DNA of 45,116 bases. It comes from CALGLS01 sp047626155 (GTDB taxonomy: Bacteria > Bacteroidota > Bacteroidia > Chitinophagales > Saprospiraceae). Below the pieces are notes generated by a model. The model worked only from the letters and a program-made list of their open reading frames with translations, did no database searches and had not been told where the DNA came from. Position 1 is the first letter of the stretch, and every line of letters begins with the position of its first letter. This document shows positions 35,831 through 44,928 of this stretch, in pieces. The translations under genes were made by a program, and so were the position numbers. The DNA is taken from positions 1-45,116 of the forward strand of contig JBLHRR010000027.1 of the NCBI GenBank assembly GCA_047626155.1, given 5' to 3'.

Positions 35831-37852
35831 ATGTCATTCAAACTCATATCCCCATTCGAACCCACTGGCGACCAACCCAACGCCATCAAACAACTCGTAG
35901 AAGGTATCAATACCGGCGAACCTGCCCAGTGCCTCCTCGGAGTTACTGGCTCTGGTAAAACCTTTACGATGGCCAAGACAATCGAGGCCCTTAACCGGCC
36001 TACTTTGGTTTTAACGCATAACAAGACTTTGACGGCTCAACTCTATGGGGAGTTTTGTGAGTTCTTTCCGCAAAATGCAGTAGAATATTTCGTTTCCTAC
36101 TACGACTATTACCAACCAGAGGCCTACATTACTGCCAACGATACCTTTATAGAAAAGGATTTGCTGATCAACGAAGAAGTGGATAAGCTTCGACTTCGAG
36201 CTACCTCCTCTTTGCTGACTGGCAGACGAGATGTCATCATCGTGGCTTCCGTTTCCTGTATCTATGGTATGGGAAACCCCGAGGACTATGCAGGGAGTAT
36301 CATTCGCCTCGAAACGGGGATGAAAATAACACGGAATACTTTTTTACACCAGCTTGTTGATGGTTTGTACTCTCGAACCGAGACCGACTTTGGTAGATCT
36401 ACTTTTCGAGTACGTGGGGATACTGTTGATGTTAATTTGCCTTATGTAGAATATGGTTACCGAATTATCTTTTTTGGAGATGAGATCGAAGCGATTGAAC
36501 GGATGGAAATTGAGTCGGGTAAACGGATAGAAAGTATGACGACTGCCGCTATTTTTCCTGCCAATTTATACATTGCACCGAAAGGCAGAATCCACGGCAT
36601 CATTGACAATATCCAAGACGAGCTTTATGCTCAAGCAAAATACTTTGAAGAAGAGGGCCGACCTTTGGAAGCTCACCGAATAAGAGAACGTGTGAATTTT
36701 GATATTGAAATGCTCAAAGAGTTGGGCTATTGTAATGGGGTGGAAAACTATTCTCGCTTTTTCGATGGCCGTCAACCGGGTACCCGTCCATTCTGTTTGC
36801 TGGATTATTTTCCAGAGGATTATTTAATGATTGTGGATGAAAGTCATGTGACCATTCCTCAAGTACGTGGTATGTGGGGAGGTGACCGTGCTCGAAAATT
36901 AAACCTAGTGAATTATGGCTTCCGGCTTCCTTCCGCTATGGACAACCGCCCGCTGAGTTTCTCTGAATTTGAAACCTTGCTCAATCAAGTCATCTTCGTA
37001 TCTGCAACACCTGCCGATTATGAACTGGAGCGAACGGACGGAATGATCGTTGAGCAAATCATTCGACCTACAGGCTTGCTTGATCCACCTATCGAAGTAA
37101 GACCGAGTACTAATCAGGTAGACGATTTATTGGATGAAGTGCACAGTCGTGTGGAGAAAGATGAACGGGTACTCGTTACCACATTGACTAAGAGAATGGC
37201 GGAAGAGCTGTCAAAGTATTTCTTAAAACTCGACGTCCGTTGTCAATATATTCACTCCGAAGTGGACACCATGGATCGAGTTGAAATATTAAGGGATTTA
37301 CGACTTGGTCGTTTTGATGTTTTGATTGGAGTCAACTTACTGAGAGAGGGATTAGATTTACCTGAGGTTTCACTCGTCGCTATCCTTGATGCAGACAAAG
37401 AAGGCTTCCTTAGAAATGAAAGATCGCTGACACAGACCTCTGGTCGTGCCGCTCGTAACTCTAATGGAATGGTTATTTTCTATGCGGATAAGGTTACCAA
37501 ATCCATGCAAAAAACCATAGACGAAACCAACCGGAGACGCGACATCCAAATTGCTTACAACGAGAAACATGGCATTACTCCAAAGACCGTTTTCAAGTCG
37601 AAGGAAGACATTATGAATTCTAGTTCTATCCTTGATGTTAGAGGGGTGCAAAAAAAGGCTTATATAGAAAAAGATGAAATCAGTATCGCGGCGGATCCGA
37701 TTGTGAGTTACCTCAATAGAGAGCAGTTAGAGAAGGTGGTGAAAGAGACGGAGCGGAAGATGAAAGCTGCGGCTAAGGATTTGGACTTTATTACGGCGGC
37801 GCAGTATCGGGATGAGTTGTTTGCTTTGAAGAAGCGGTTGAAGGATTTGTAG
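35831..37852 (+). CDS. uvrB: UvrABC excinuclease subunit B
   Basis: The protein has 673 residues, as in other UvrB proteins. Walker A GVTGSGKT is at 37-44, and the beta-hairpin that clamps DNA contains YYDYYQPEAY at 90-99. The helicase motifs DESHVT, FVSATPADYE and GREG-like NLLREGLDLPEVSL are present. The last 40 residues form the UVR domain that binds UvrC (LEKVVKETERKMKAAAKDLDF). UvrB verifies damage handed over by UvrA and prepares UvrC incision in nucleotide-excision repair. The ATG at 35831 gives MSFKLISPFEPTGDQP, the normal start. The gene starts very C-rich and ends very G-rich, the clearest example of this trend in the window. It converges on the next gene with a 2-base gap. Confidence 0.98.
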   Translation: MSFKLISPFEPTGDQPNAIKQLVEGINTGEPAQCLLGVTGSGKTFTMAKTIEALNRPTLVLTHNKTLTAQLYGEFCEFFPQNAVEYFVSYYDYYQPEAYITANDTFIEKDLLINEEVDKLRLRATSSLLTGRRDVIIVASVSCIYGMGNPEDYAGSIIRLETGMKITRNTFLHQLVDGLYSRTETDFGRSTFRVRGDTVDVNLPYVEYGYRIIFFGDEIEAIERMEIESGKRIESMTTAAIFPANLYIAPKGRIHGIIDNIQDELYAQAKYFEEEGRPLEAHRIRERVNFDIEMLKELGYCNGVENYSRFFDGRQPGTRPFCLLDYFPEDYLMIVDESHVTIPQVRGMWGGDRARKLNLVNYGFRLPSAMDNRPLSFSEFETLLNQVIFVSATPADYELERTDGMIVEQIIRPTGLLDPPIEVRPSTNQVDDLLDEVHSRVEKDERVLVTTLTKRMAEELSKYFLKLDVRCQYIHSEVDTMDRVEILRDLRLGRFDVLIGVNLLREGLDLPEVSLVAILDADKEGFLRNERSLTQTSGRAARNSNGMVIFYADKVTKSMQKTIDETNRRRDIQIAYNEKHGITPKTVFKSKEDIMNSSSILDVRGVQKKAYIEKDEISIAADPIVSYLNREQLEKVVKETERKMKAAAKDLDFITAAQYRDELFALKKRLKDL

Positions 37853-37854
37853 GC

Positions 37855-38607
37855 TCAAAACACCTCAAATTCCCGCTCTATCTCATAAATCTCCCCCTCC
37901 CGCTGTATCGAAGCCACAATCACAAAAGTCCCTCCCTTCTTCACCCTCTTGATCAACTTCTCCATCTTCTTATTGATCCTTCCTGTACTATTCTCTTCAA
38001 GAAAAACCCTCTTCCTCTGAAAAATAAAAGTAAGCGTACTGATGTCTACTTCCTCTCCCATTTCATCACGGACGTGTAGCTTTTTGGTTAGGTAATTTTT
38101 CAATTCTTCTTTCGATGTTTTATTTCCTCTAAGGGTACCCCACTGTATTTGGTATTTATTAGCAACCAGTGCATTTGCATTTTGTAAAGAGAATGTTACA
38201 GGTAAGCTCAAGCTAACAGAAACAGGCTTTCCTTCATTGAGAGCGGGCTCCCATTCCGGCATTAGCTCTACTAGCCGTAGCCCCTCTTTCCCACAGTCAC
38301 CTCCGATATCGCGAAGCACTTCAGAGGATTCAACTATCCCGTAGTGATTGACAACAAACTTTACAAAAACGGTTCCTTCGATCCCCTGGTCGCGTGCGAA
38401 TTGTGGATATTGCACGTTGCTATTAATGAAGTCGATCAGGTTTTTATTTGAACACTTTCTTTTTTCAGCAGTACCATTTTCCAAATCAGGACAACCCATA
38501 AAATAAGGCATTTGCTCTGCGATGATATTCACTTCGTCTGTCGGCTGTGCGATGGAAGTAACCGTCAGTAGTATCATTGTTATAAAAAGGTATAATGTTT
38601 TACACAT
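37855..38607 (-). CDS. Exported TonB C-terminal-domain protein
   Basis: The ATG at 38607 gives 250 residues with a signal peptide ending TSIAQ. The open frame continues to a TTG at 38631, which is less likely. Residues about 60-150 form a TonB C-terminal domain: NVQYPQFARDQGIEGTVFVK, VVNHYGIVESSEVLRDIGGD and WEPALNEGKPVSVSLSLPV. Unlike classical TonB it lacks a cytoplasmic anchor and Pro-rich spacer, so it is probably free in the periplasm. The last 80 residues have a beta-rich pattern somewhat like the GldM C-terminal domain, with low certainty. The gene lies 47 bases after the TlpA-like gene on the same strand and is likely cotranscribed. Confidence 0.87.
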   Translation of the reverse strand: MCKTLYLFITMILLTVTSIAQPTDEVNIIAEQMPYFMGCPDLENGTAEKRKCSNKNLIDFINSNVQYPQFARDQGIEGTVFVKFVVNHYGIVESSEVLRDIGGDCGKEGLRLVELMPEWEPALNEGKPVSVSLSLPVTFSLQNANALVANKYQIQWGTLRGNKTSKEELKNYLTKKLHVRDEMGEEVDISTLTFIFQRKRVFLEENSTGRINKKMEKLIKRVKKGGTFVIVASIQREGEIYEIEREFEVF

Positions 38608-38654
38608 AGTTATTTTTCTTTTTGTAGCCAACAGAAGATAAGACCGAGTGGGTG

Positions 38655-40100
38655 TTACCTCGATAAGTAATTCAACACCATCCTCAGATCCTCTGCTTTA
38701 AATTGCTTTGGCTTTTCTGCAAAATTTCCGTATTTATCTATTAAGAAATACTGTGGTAAAATTCGTACTTGGTAATCACTAGCAATACTAGAATCAATAT
38801 CTCCATCTGCCAACAAATGAACCCCTGCAAATTTTTCTCTGTCTAATGCTCCTTTCCAATCATCTGGATTCCTATCTAGAGATACATTTATAAAGACGAT
38901 GCCCTTCGATTTCAATTCCTCCTCCAAAGGCTGCATGATCCGCATTTTCCTCATACAAGGACGGCACCAACTTGCCCAGAAGTTTAGCAACACCACCTGT
39001 CCGTTATAACTGCTTAGCGTAACCATACTGCCTTCGTTGTTTACCAATTTAAAGTCAGGAGCCGGCGCGCCAACTCTTTGCGCTATTGCTTTCTCATAAA
39101 CCGCTTCTACTTTCTCACTAAACTCTGGATAATCAGTTTTCTCTACAAATCCCCAATACTTTGCCAGTAACTGATCTATCTCCCCTAATCCAAAAGATTT
39201 ATAAATAAGTTCCGATTGCGCGAAAGCGAGCGCTCTACCATATAATATATCTGTTGCCGCTTCATACTGTCGGAGATAAGGATCTGCCGGAGCGGCATTT
39301 GTTTTGGTCACCTGATAATTAAGATAAGCCATCAAAAAGTCGCGATAGCGATAATTCCCTACTGCTTCGTTCTGGACAGGTACTTCATCTAAAAAACTAA
39401 AGAAAGCCTCCGTTATACCATCCTTGTTTTTAAAAACAGAACCATATAGTAAAATGTGGTAGGCCCAATCGTAGATGATTTCGGTGCTCATAAATTCTCT
39501 GAAGGCGGCACTGGTTTCTCCTGGCTTATTGGTCACGTTGAAATTCAGATCCAACAAGGATTGTTCTTTTCTCATCAACATCTTTTTCTTGAAAGCCTCC
39601 GGATGATTGTTCTTCATCATCTTGTCCATCTCCAGATCAAGAGTGAACCAGTAGGTTCCTTTTTTATATTGGATTTTTTTAAAATGGTCTAATTCCTTTG
39701 GGTTCTCATCAAGGTACTTGTAGAGGTAGCGGTTGTTCGGACCACCTTTTCCAGAGAAGGAAACGCCATGTGGGAAATTAGTACCTGATGCCAATATCTC
39801 CAAAGTATCATTTGGTTCAAGATAAACCATTGATTTATTTCGGGAGTAAACGATAGTGGCATATTGTGGCTCACTAATCTCAGGAGCGAAGGCGAAGGTT
39901 CCATCCTTTAGCAGATTAGATTCATAAACTTCTACCTGGTTATTGACATACCGATTGTTGATGCGCAGTTCCACCTTCTTCACTAAAGAGTTGTGGTTTT
40001 GTATCTGTCCGATTACCAAGGTCTTTGCCTGAGCCTGTATAAACGAATTTTGAAAAAGGAAGAGAACCAAAAAAGGAAGAATGTATTGAAACGATTTCAT
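38655..40100 (-). CDS. TlpA-like thiol-disulphide oxidoreductase
   Basis: The protein has 481 residues with a signal peptide at 1-25 (SFIQAQA). The first 330 residues are a DUF4369-like beta-domain plus a helical region. The C-terminal redoxin domain starts at GAPAPDFKLVNNEGSMVTLS. It carries FWASWCRPCMRK with Cys379 and Cys382, and ILPQYFLIDKYG with the cis-Pro. It should act in the periplasm on thiols, as TlpA/ResA proteins do; substrates are unknown. It is one of three exported thioredoxin-fold proteins in the window. The TonB-C protein gene follows and probably shares the transcript. Confidence 0.93.
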   Translation of the reverse strand: MKSFQYILPFLVLFLFQNSFIQAQAKTLVIGQIQNHNSLVKKVELRINNRYVNNQVEVYESNLLKDGTFAFAPEISEPQYATIVYSRNKSMVYLEPNDTLEILASGTNFPHGVSFSGKGGPNNRYLYKYLDENPKELDHFKKIQYKKGTYWFTLDLEMDKMMKNNHPEAFKKKMLMRKEQSLLDLNFNVTNKPGETSAAFREFMSTEIIYDWAYHILLYGSVFKNKDGITEAFFSFLDEVPVQNEAVGNYRYRDFLMAYLNYQVTKTNAAPADPYLRQYEAATDILYGRALAFAQSELIYKSFGLGEIDQLLAKYWGFVEKTDYPEFSEKVEAVYEKAIAQRVGAPAPDFKLVNNEGSMVTLSSYNGQVVLLNFWASWCRPCMRKMRIMQPLEEELKSKGIVFINVSLDRNPDDWKGALDREKFAGVHLLADGDIDSSIASDYQVRILPQYFLIDKYGNFAEKPKQFKAEDLRMVLNYLSR

Positions 40101-40458
40101 TTTTATTTTATTAGAACCTATTTAAGCTAAGTTAGTCATTAGATGTTTATAAGCTGAAAGGCACCTACTCAACGAGGTGTGTTTATATTTATTTTAGTAG
40201 TGTCATTAGTTGAATGATAGATCTAACCAAAATAACATTTCCTTAAAGCACGAGCTTTATTACAACACTTATTCCTGCTAGAGAGTGACGGGAACAACAG
40301 CAACAAATATATTTTTTATCTATCAAAACAAAGGTTGCACACTTAAGGGGGCCCGCATTGATCAATTGACCTGTACACTACCTCTCTTATTTTTTTTCTA
40401 CAATAGTTATAAAACCCAGAGAATAAAGGCTAAATTCGGTAAACTCAATTACTATACT
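40101..40458. other. Divergent intergenic region upstream of recJ
   Basis: No gene is supported. The recJ frame stays open across 40285-40458, but translation of that stretch gives a Thr/Asn/Phe-rich peptide without family resemblance, so it is read as leader DNA. The region must contain the promoters of the TlpA-like gene (minus) and of recJ (plus). A small GC-rich patch GGGGGCCCGC lies at 40347-40356. Confidence 0.6.
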
Positions 40459-42147
40459 ATGACGAGACATTGGGAACCCAGTCACTTCGACCATGGTCAG
40501 CTGCCTGCTTTACAAGAAGCTACAAAGCTTGATCCAGTATTTTGTAAATTACTCTTGCAAAGAGGCCTAAATAAGGCTGAAGCTGCCAATCAATTCTTTC
40601 ATCCTAAGCTAAAAGAGCTACATGATCCTTTTTTGATGAAGGATATGTACGTCGCAGTTGGTAGAATCAACAAGGCCATCGCTAACCAGGAGCCCATTTT
40701 AATTTATGGGGATTATGATGTAGATGGCGTTTGTTCTGTTGCCATGTTCTTTAGTTTTCTAGAAGAATATCACCATACCTTGCTTTATTATATACCCGAT
40801 CGGTACCGTGAAGGTTACGGTATTTCTATGGAAGGAATCCATTTTGCAAATGAAAATGAAGTCAAACTAATCATTACCATTGATTGCGGGATTCGCGCGG
40901 TAGATCAGATTGCTATGGCCAATACGCTGGGCATGGATGTAATCGTCTGCGATCACCATTTAACAGGTCCAGTCATTCCCGACGCACTCGCTATTCTAAA
41001 TCCTCAACAAGCTGATTGCAATTATCCTTTTCCCTCCCTTTGCGGATGCGGTGTAGCCTTTAAGTTAGCTCAGGCCTTATGTATGGCCAATGAGTGGCCA
41101 GCAGAAAACTACCTCCAATTACTCGACTTTGTAGCCATTGCGACCGCCTGTGATATTGTTCCAGTTCTTGATGAAAACCGGGTACTTGTTTACTGGGGTT
41201 TAGAACAAATAAAAAATACCAAACGAGAAGGTTTACTTGCTCTTTTAACGCTTAGTCAGCGAGGCGATCCACTTAGCGTTAGCGATCTTGTTTTCGGGAT
41301 TGGCCCTATGATCAATGCTGCGGGTAGATTAGGAGATGCAAAGGAGTCGGTGCTTTTACTTCTTACCAAAGATGACGAAGAGGCCAACAATCAGGCGGCC
41401 TGGTTGCATCAGCAAAATGAAAATAGAAAAGCAATTGACCAACAGACAGTAAAAGAAGCAATACTATTGTTAGAAAACGAAGACAACTCAGATAAGATCA
41501 TCGTTTTATTCCAATCCAACTGGCATAAAGGAATCGTTGGTATAGTGGCAAGCCGTTTGGTTGATCGCTATCAGAAACCAACCATTGTCTTGGCAGAAAG
41601 TGCCGGCTTGGCAGTGGGTTCCGCTCGTTCTATTTCCGGTTTTGATGTAAATGCCCTTATCGGAAAATGTGATCATTTGCTAACGACCTATGGTGGACAT
41701 AAATATGCAGCCGGATTAACTTTACCCCTTGAAAATGTGGCGCCTTTTAAAGAAGAGATTGAGAAAATACTGGCTACAGAAGAGATGCCCACTCCAAGCA
41801 TCAAATATGCATTAGAATTACCCCTAGAGAAAATCGACTTTGACCTTTATGAACAACTTCAGCAATTTGCGCCATTTGGCCCTGGCAACAGAAACCCCGT
41901 TTTTGTGAGTAAATCGGTTTCCCTCTATAGCACTCCTCGACTTCTGAAAAAAAGCCATCTTCAATTCTCGATCAACATCCCGTCCAATAACAGCATCAAA
42001 TGTATAGCCTTCAATCAGGCTGACAGCTTAATGATTCTACAGGAAGAAAGCCCTTTTGACATTTGTTATAACCTTATGGAAAATAATTGGAATGGAATAC
42101 GTAGTTTGCAGCTAAATATAAAAGGGATCCGAAGACAGGCTGAATAA
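40459..42147 (+). CDS. recJ: Single-stranded-DNA-specific exonuclease RecJ
   Basis: The ATG at 40459 gives 562 residues starting MTRHWEPSHFD, which fits the family. The longer frame from 40285 is rejected because its extra residues are unlike RecJ. The DHH domain has DYDVDG at 85-90, IDCGIRA at 141-147 and DHHLTG at 165-170. The DHHA1 domain has the YGGHKYAAGL motif near 413. An OB-fold C-terminus binds single-stranded DNA (FAPFGPGNRNPVF). RecJ degrades 5'-ended single strands in recombination, mismatch and base-excision repair, needing Mg or Mn. A membrane-protein gene follows after 13 bases and is probably cotranscribed. Confidence 0.97.
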   Translation: MTRHWEPSHFDHGQLPALQEATKLDPVFCKLLLQRGLNKAEAANQFFHPKLKELHDPFLMKDMYVAVGRINKAIANQEPILIYGDYDVDGVCSVAMFFSFLEEYHHTLLYYIPDRYREGYGISMEGIHFANENEVKLIITIDCGIRAVDQIAMANTLGMDVIVCDHHLTGPVIPDALAILNPQQADCNYPFPSLCGCGVAFKLAQALCMANEWPAENYLQLLDFVAIATACDIVPVLDENRVLVYWGLEQIKNTKREGLLALLTLSQRGDPLSVSDLVFGIGPMINAAGRLGDAKESVLLLLTKDDEEANNQAAWLHQQNENRKAIDQQTVKEAILLLENEDNSDKIIVLFQSNWHKGIVGIVASRLVDRYQKPTIVLAESAGLAVGSARSISGFDVNALIGKCDHLLTTYGGHKYAAGLTLPLENVAPFKEEIEKILATEEMPTPSIKYALELPLEKIDFDLYEQLQQFAPFGPGNRNPVFVSKSVSLYSTPRLLKKSHLQFSINIPSNNSIKCIAFNQADSLMILQEESPFDICYNLMENNWNGIRSLQLNIKGIRRQAE

Positions 42148-42160
42148 ATCAATAATCTAC

Positions 42161-43261
42161 GTGAAAGAATCTAACGATGACGGTCAATTTACCAATGAGC
42201 AGGAAGACGTCTTAAAGTCCATCCGGCTCTCCAGAATCGTATTGCCCATATTGATTGGTGTTGGTGTTGTAGCCTATTTGTTGTGGAAGCAATTTGACGC
42301 AGAAGATTTTAGCAAAATAGAGTGGAGCAGCCATACCGTCTTTTGGGTTTTGACTTCCATTAATTTTTTGATCATTCGACACATTGCTTATGCCACCCGA
42401 CTCCGTATTCTCTCTGATGGTGCCTTTAGCTGGCGCAAATGTATAGAACTGATTTTTATCTGGGAGTTTAGTTCTGCCGTGTCCCCCACTAGTGTTGGTG
42501 GTTCTGCGGTGGCGCTGTTTGTCTTGGCTCAGGAAAAATTATCTGCGGCTAAGACTGCAACGATTGTCATTTATTCTGCCGTCCTTGATACTCTCTTTTT
42601 TGTAAGTACCTTACTTGTTTTATATCTAATCTTTGGCTGGGGCATGATCCGGCCAGAATCAACAGATGGCACTATTGCCAGTGGATTGGAATATGCTTTT
42701 ATGGGCGCCTACTTTTTCATGTTGCTCTATGGCAGTATTTTTTTCTACGGACTTTTCATCAATCCAAAGTCCTTTAAATGGGCATTGAATAAACTGACCA
42801 ATATTAAATGGCTAAGAAAATACAAAGAAAAAGTAGTTGACCTGGGGGATGACATGATGATTGCCTCTGAAGAAATGAAACGAAAAAATTGGACCTTTCA
42901 TTTGGGTTCTTTTCTATCTACGGCTACAGCCTGGTCTTGCCGTTTCATACTACTCGCCTGCCTGGTCATCGCCTTCAAACCCGGAATCGTAAATGGCTTG
43001 TTAGAATATTTCAAACTCTACGCCCGATTAGAATCTGTGTTTGTCATCATGGCTGCCAGTCCGACTCCTGGGGCTGCGGGAGTGGCCGAATTCACCTTTT
43101 CTACCTTAGTAAAAGATTATATCCCCGAAATGGGGCTGGCCTTACTCATCGCTTCTCTTTGGCGATTGATGACTTATTATTTGTATTTAATGGTCGGTGT
43201 TGTTGTGATTCCGAATTGGATCAGAACGCTATTGAATGAGCGGAAGAAACGGAAGGACTGA
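42161..43261 (+). CDS. Lysylphosphatidylglycerol synthase transmembrane-region (flippase-like) protein
   Basis: The protein has 366 residues with a GTG start at 42161 and no nearby alternative ATG. Seven or eight hydrophobic helices lie from about 27 to 345. The signature WEFSSAVSPTSVGGSAVALFVL and AASPTPGAAGVAEF are those of the UPF0104/LPG-synthase-TM family (PF03706). Stand-alone members lack the aminoacyl-transfer domain and are thought to flip lipids or help polysaccharide export; the actual substrate is unknown. The gene starts 13 bases after recJ and seems to be on its transcript, a pairing without an obvious functional reason. Confidence 0.88.
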   Translation: MKESNDDGQFTNEQEDVLKSIRLSRIVLPILIGVGVVAYLLWKQFDAEDFSKIEWSSHTVFWVLTSINFLIIRHIAYATRLRILSDGAFSWRKCIELIFIWEFSSAVSPTSVGGSAVALFVLAQEKLSAAKTATIVIYSAVLDTLFFVSTLLVLYLIFGWGMIRPESTDGTIASGLEYAFMGAYFFMLLYGSIFFYGLFINPKSFKWALNKLTNIKWLRKYKEKVVDLGDDMMIASEEMKRKNWTFHLGSFLSTATAWSCRFILLACLVIAFKPGIVNGLLEYFKLYARLESVFVIMAASPTPGAAGVAEFTFSTLVKDYIPEMGLALLIASLWRLMTYYLYLMVGVVVIPNWIRTLLNERKKRKD

Positions 43262-43307
43262 GTTTAAATAGATGGATCTGTCTGATCGCTAAATAAAATA
43301 TTTCAAA

Positions 43308-44192
43308 TCAAAGGCCATCCGCAAGTATCAATAATTGCATTGCCTTTTCGCGATTGTCTTCATCATCCAACAATTCTTTTGCGTATTGATGCAGTTTCTC
43401 TTTTGCCTCCTCCATTTTTAAAATACCGCGTACTGTCGGCTCTTCTTTCAAAGCTTCAACAGCGGAAGCTTCCGGAAATTCAGGCACTCCTGCCAATTGC
43501 CCCAGGTTATTTGCCGTAAGGACATAACTGCTTCGAATACTTTCTGGCAATTGATCGTAACCTACCGTGATTTTCGTCACTGGTTGAATAATTGTCTGGA
43601 CAGACATTCCCGAAGCACGAGTGTAGTAAGCCCGGCCCATGCGGCCCATCAAATCTATTTTGTGGGGATTGATTCGATTCCCATCTAAAACATTTTCATC
43701 AATATGCATGCGTACCACATCGCAGAGGATCAAGTTACCTGCCCCTCCTTCATCTCCCAATTTGATGATTTCTCTGACCTTACACTCCATCTGAACCGGA
43801 GATTCCTGTATCCGAAACGGTTTGACCAAGTCAGAGGGAATTGGCGTTAAACCTGACTTCTTAAACTCATCTACCTCAGGTGGAAAAGAAATACCAGCCA
43901 CTGCCATTTGACGAACAATAGAATAACTTACTACATTGATCACCACCTCTCCGGTTTCTTCAATATTGTGGAGGGTGTCCTTCGTTGTATTATTCGCAAC
44001 TGTTCTGTTGGAAGAAAAAATCAGAATCGGTGGATTCGAGCTGAAAGCATTGAAAAAGCTATAGGGCGCTATGTTGGCATTCCCATCTTTATCTATTGTA
44101 CTGGCGAAGGCAATTGGTCGTGGTGCCACCGCTCCGAGTAGATATTGGTGTAAATCGGCGGTCGGTGTTTCTTTTGGGTCAACTATTCTCAT
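43308..44192 (-). CDS. Flavin reductase-like FMN-binding protein
   Basis: The protein has 294 residues. The first 200 form the FMN-binding split barrel of the flavin-reductase family: GAVAPRPIAFASTIDKDGN, NIAPYSFFNAFSSNPPILIF and the GEVVINVVS strand. A helical C-terminal extension of about 90 residues (LPESIRSSYVLTANNLGQL...) is usual for this Bacteroidota subgroup. It probably binds FMN and reduces flavin or an organic substrate with NAD(P)H; the exact reaction is unknown. It has no signal peptide. It converges on the LPG-synthase-like gene and diverges from the TlpA-like gene at 44337. Confidence 0.93.
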   Translation of the reverse strand: MRIVDPKETPTADLHQYLLGAVAPRPIAFASTIDKDGNANIAPYSFFNAFSSNPPILIFSSNRTVANNTTKDTLHNIEETGEVVINVVSYSIVRQMAVAGISFPPEVDEFKKSGLTPIPSDLVKPFRIQESPVQMECKVREIIKLGDEGGAGNLILCDVVRMHIDENVLDGNRINPHKIDLMGRMGRAYYTRASGMSVQTIIQPVTKITVGYDQLPESIRSSYVLTANNLGQLAGVPEFPEASAVEALKEEPTVRGILKMEEAKEKLHQYAKELLDDEDNREKAMQLLILADGL

Positions 44193-44336
44193 ATCTTGCG
44201 TTTAGTATGTTTAAGGTGTTTAGGATTGCAAAGCTGCAACCTTCAACATTGGATAAGCATTAAATTGTACTCGTTCACACACGAAGATAAATATTTTCTA
44301 GATTAGAATTAAGTAACAACAAAAAATTAAAGGATT

Positions 44337-44879
44337 ATGTCATTAAAAAAAAAACCCTGGACGACTGTACTATTCGCCATTGTTGTGATTGCTTATGCGG
44401 GCCGCTATATTTATAAGAAACCCAATGTTGATCCTGGAGAAATGGCACCACCTGTTACGGGGCAATTGATTTCGGGAGAGAACTTCCAACTCACTGATTT
44501 AAAAGGCCATATTGTACTGGTCGATTTCTGGGGTAGCTGGTGTGGACCTTGCCGGAGAGAAAACCCTCACCTCGTGGCTTTGTATAAAAAATACGAACAT
44601 GCAAAATTCAAAAATGCTGATGGTTTTAAGATCGTCAGTGTTGGAATTGAGCGGGATGAAAAACGTTGGAAAAAAGCCATCCAATCGGATCAATTGTACT
44701 GGCCACATCACATCATGGATAAGGTCTCGAATTTTAAATTCTTTGATGCTGCTATTGCTAATGGTTATGGGGTGACCAATGTGCCTGCTAAGTTTTTATT
44801 GAGCACTGATTTGCAAACGATTGGAGTGAATCAGAGTATTAGTGAGTTGGATGAGTGGTTGGCGGGGGAAGTGGAATGA
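44337..44879 (+). CDS. Small membrane-anchored TlpA-like thioredoxin-fold protein
   Basis: The protein has 180 residues. A signal anchor (residues 8-23, KKKPWTTVLFAIVVIAYAG) is followed by a complete redoxin domain, GEMAPPVTGQLISGENFQLT. The active site WGSWCGPCRRE has Cys69 and Cys72, and the cis-Pro region is GYGVTNVPAKFLL. It probably faces the periplasm and works as a thiol-disulphide reductase, for example in cytochrome c or envelope-protein maturation. The last 25 codons are G-rich with almost no C. An IS630 relic starts 50 bases downstream. Confidence 0.93.
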   Translation: MSLKKKPWTTVLFAIVVIAYAGRYIYKKPNVDPGEMAPPVTGQLISGENFQLTDLKGHIVLVDFWGSWCGPCRRENPHLVALYKKYEHAKFKNADGFKIVSVGIERDEKRWKKAIQSDQLYWPHHIMDKVSNFKFFDAAIANGYGVTNVPAKFLLSTDLQTIGVNQSISELDEWLAGEVE

Positions 44880-44928
44880 TGTGTTTTATTTATAACATTT
44901 TCATCTTTAGAAATGGCTGTCTGAATGA

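Noticed and set aside
40285..40458. 58-residue N-terminal extension of RecJ
   Set aside because: The residues do not resemble RecJ, and the ATG at 40459 gives the typical start.
42889..43239. 116-codon frame inside the LPG-synthase-like gene
   Set aside because: It is a shifted frame of a clear membrane-protein gene with no independent start or family features.
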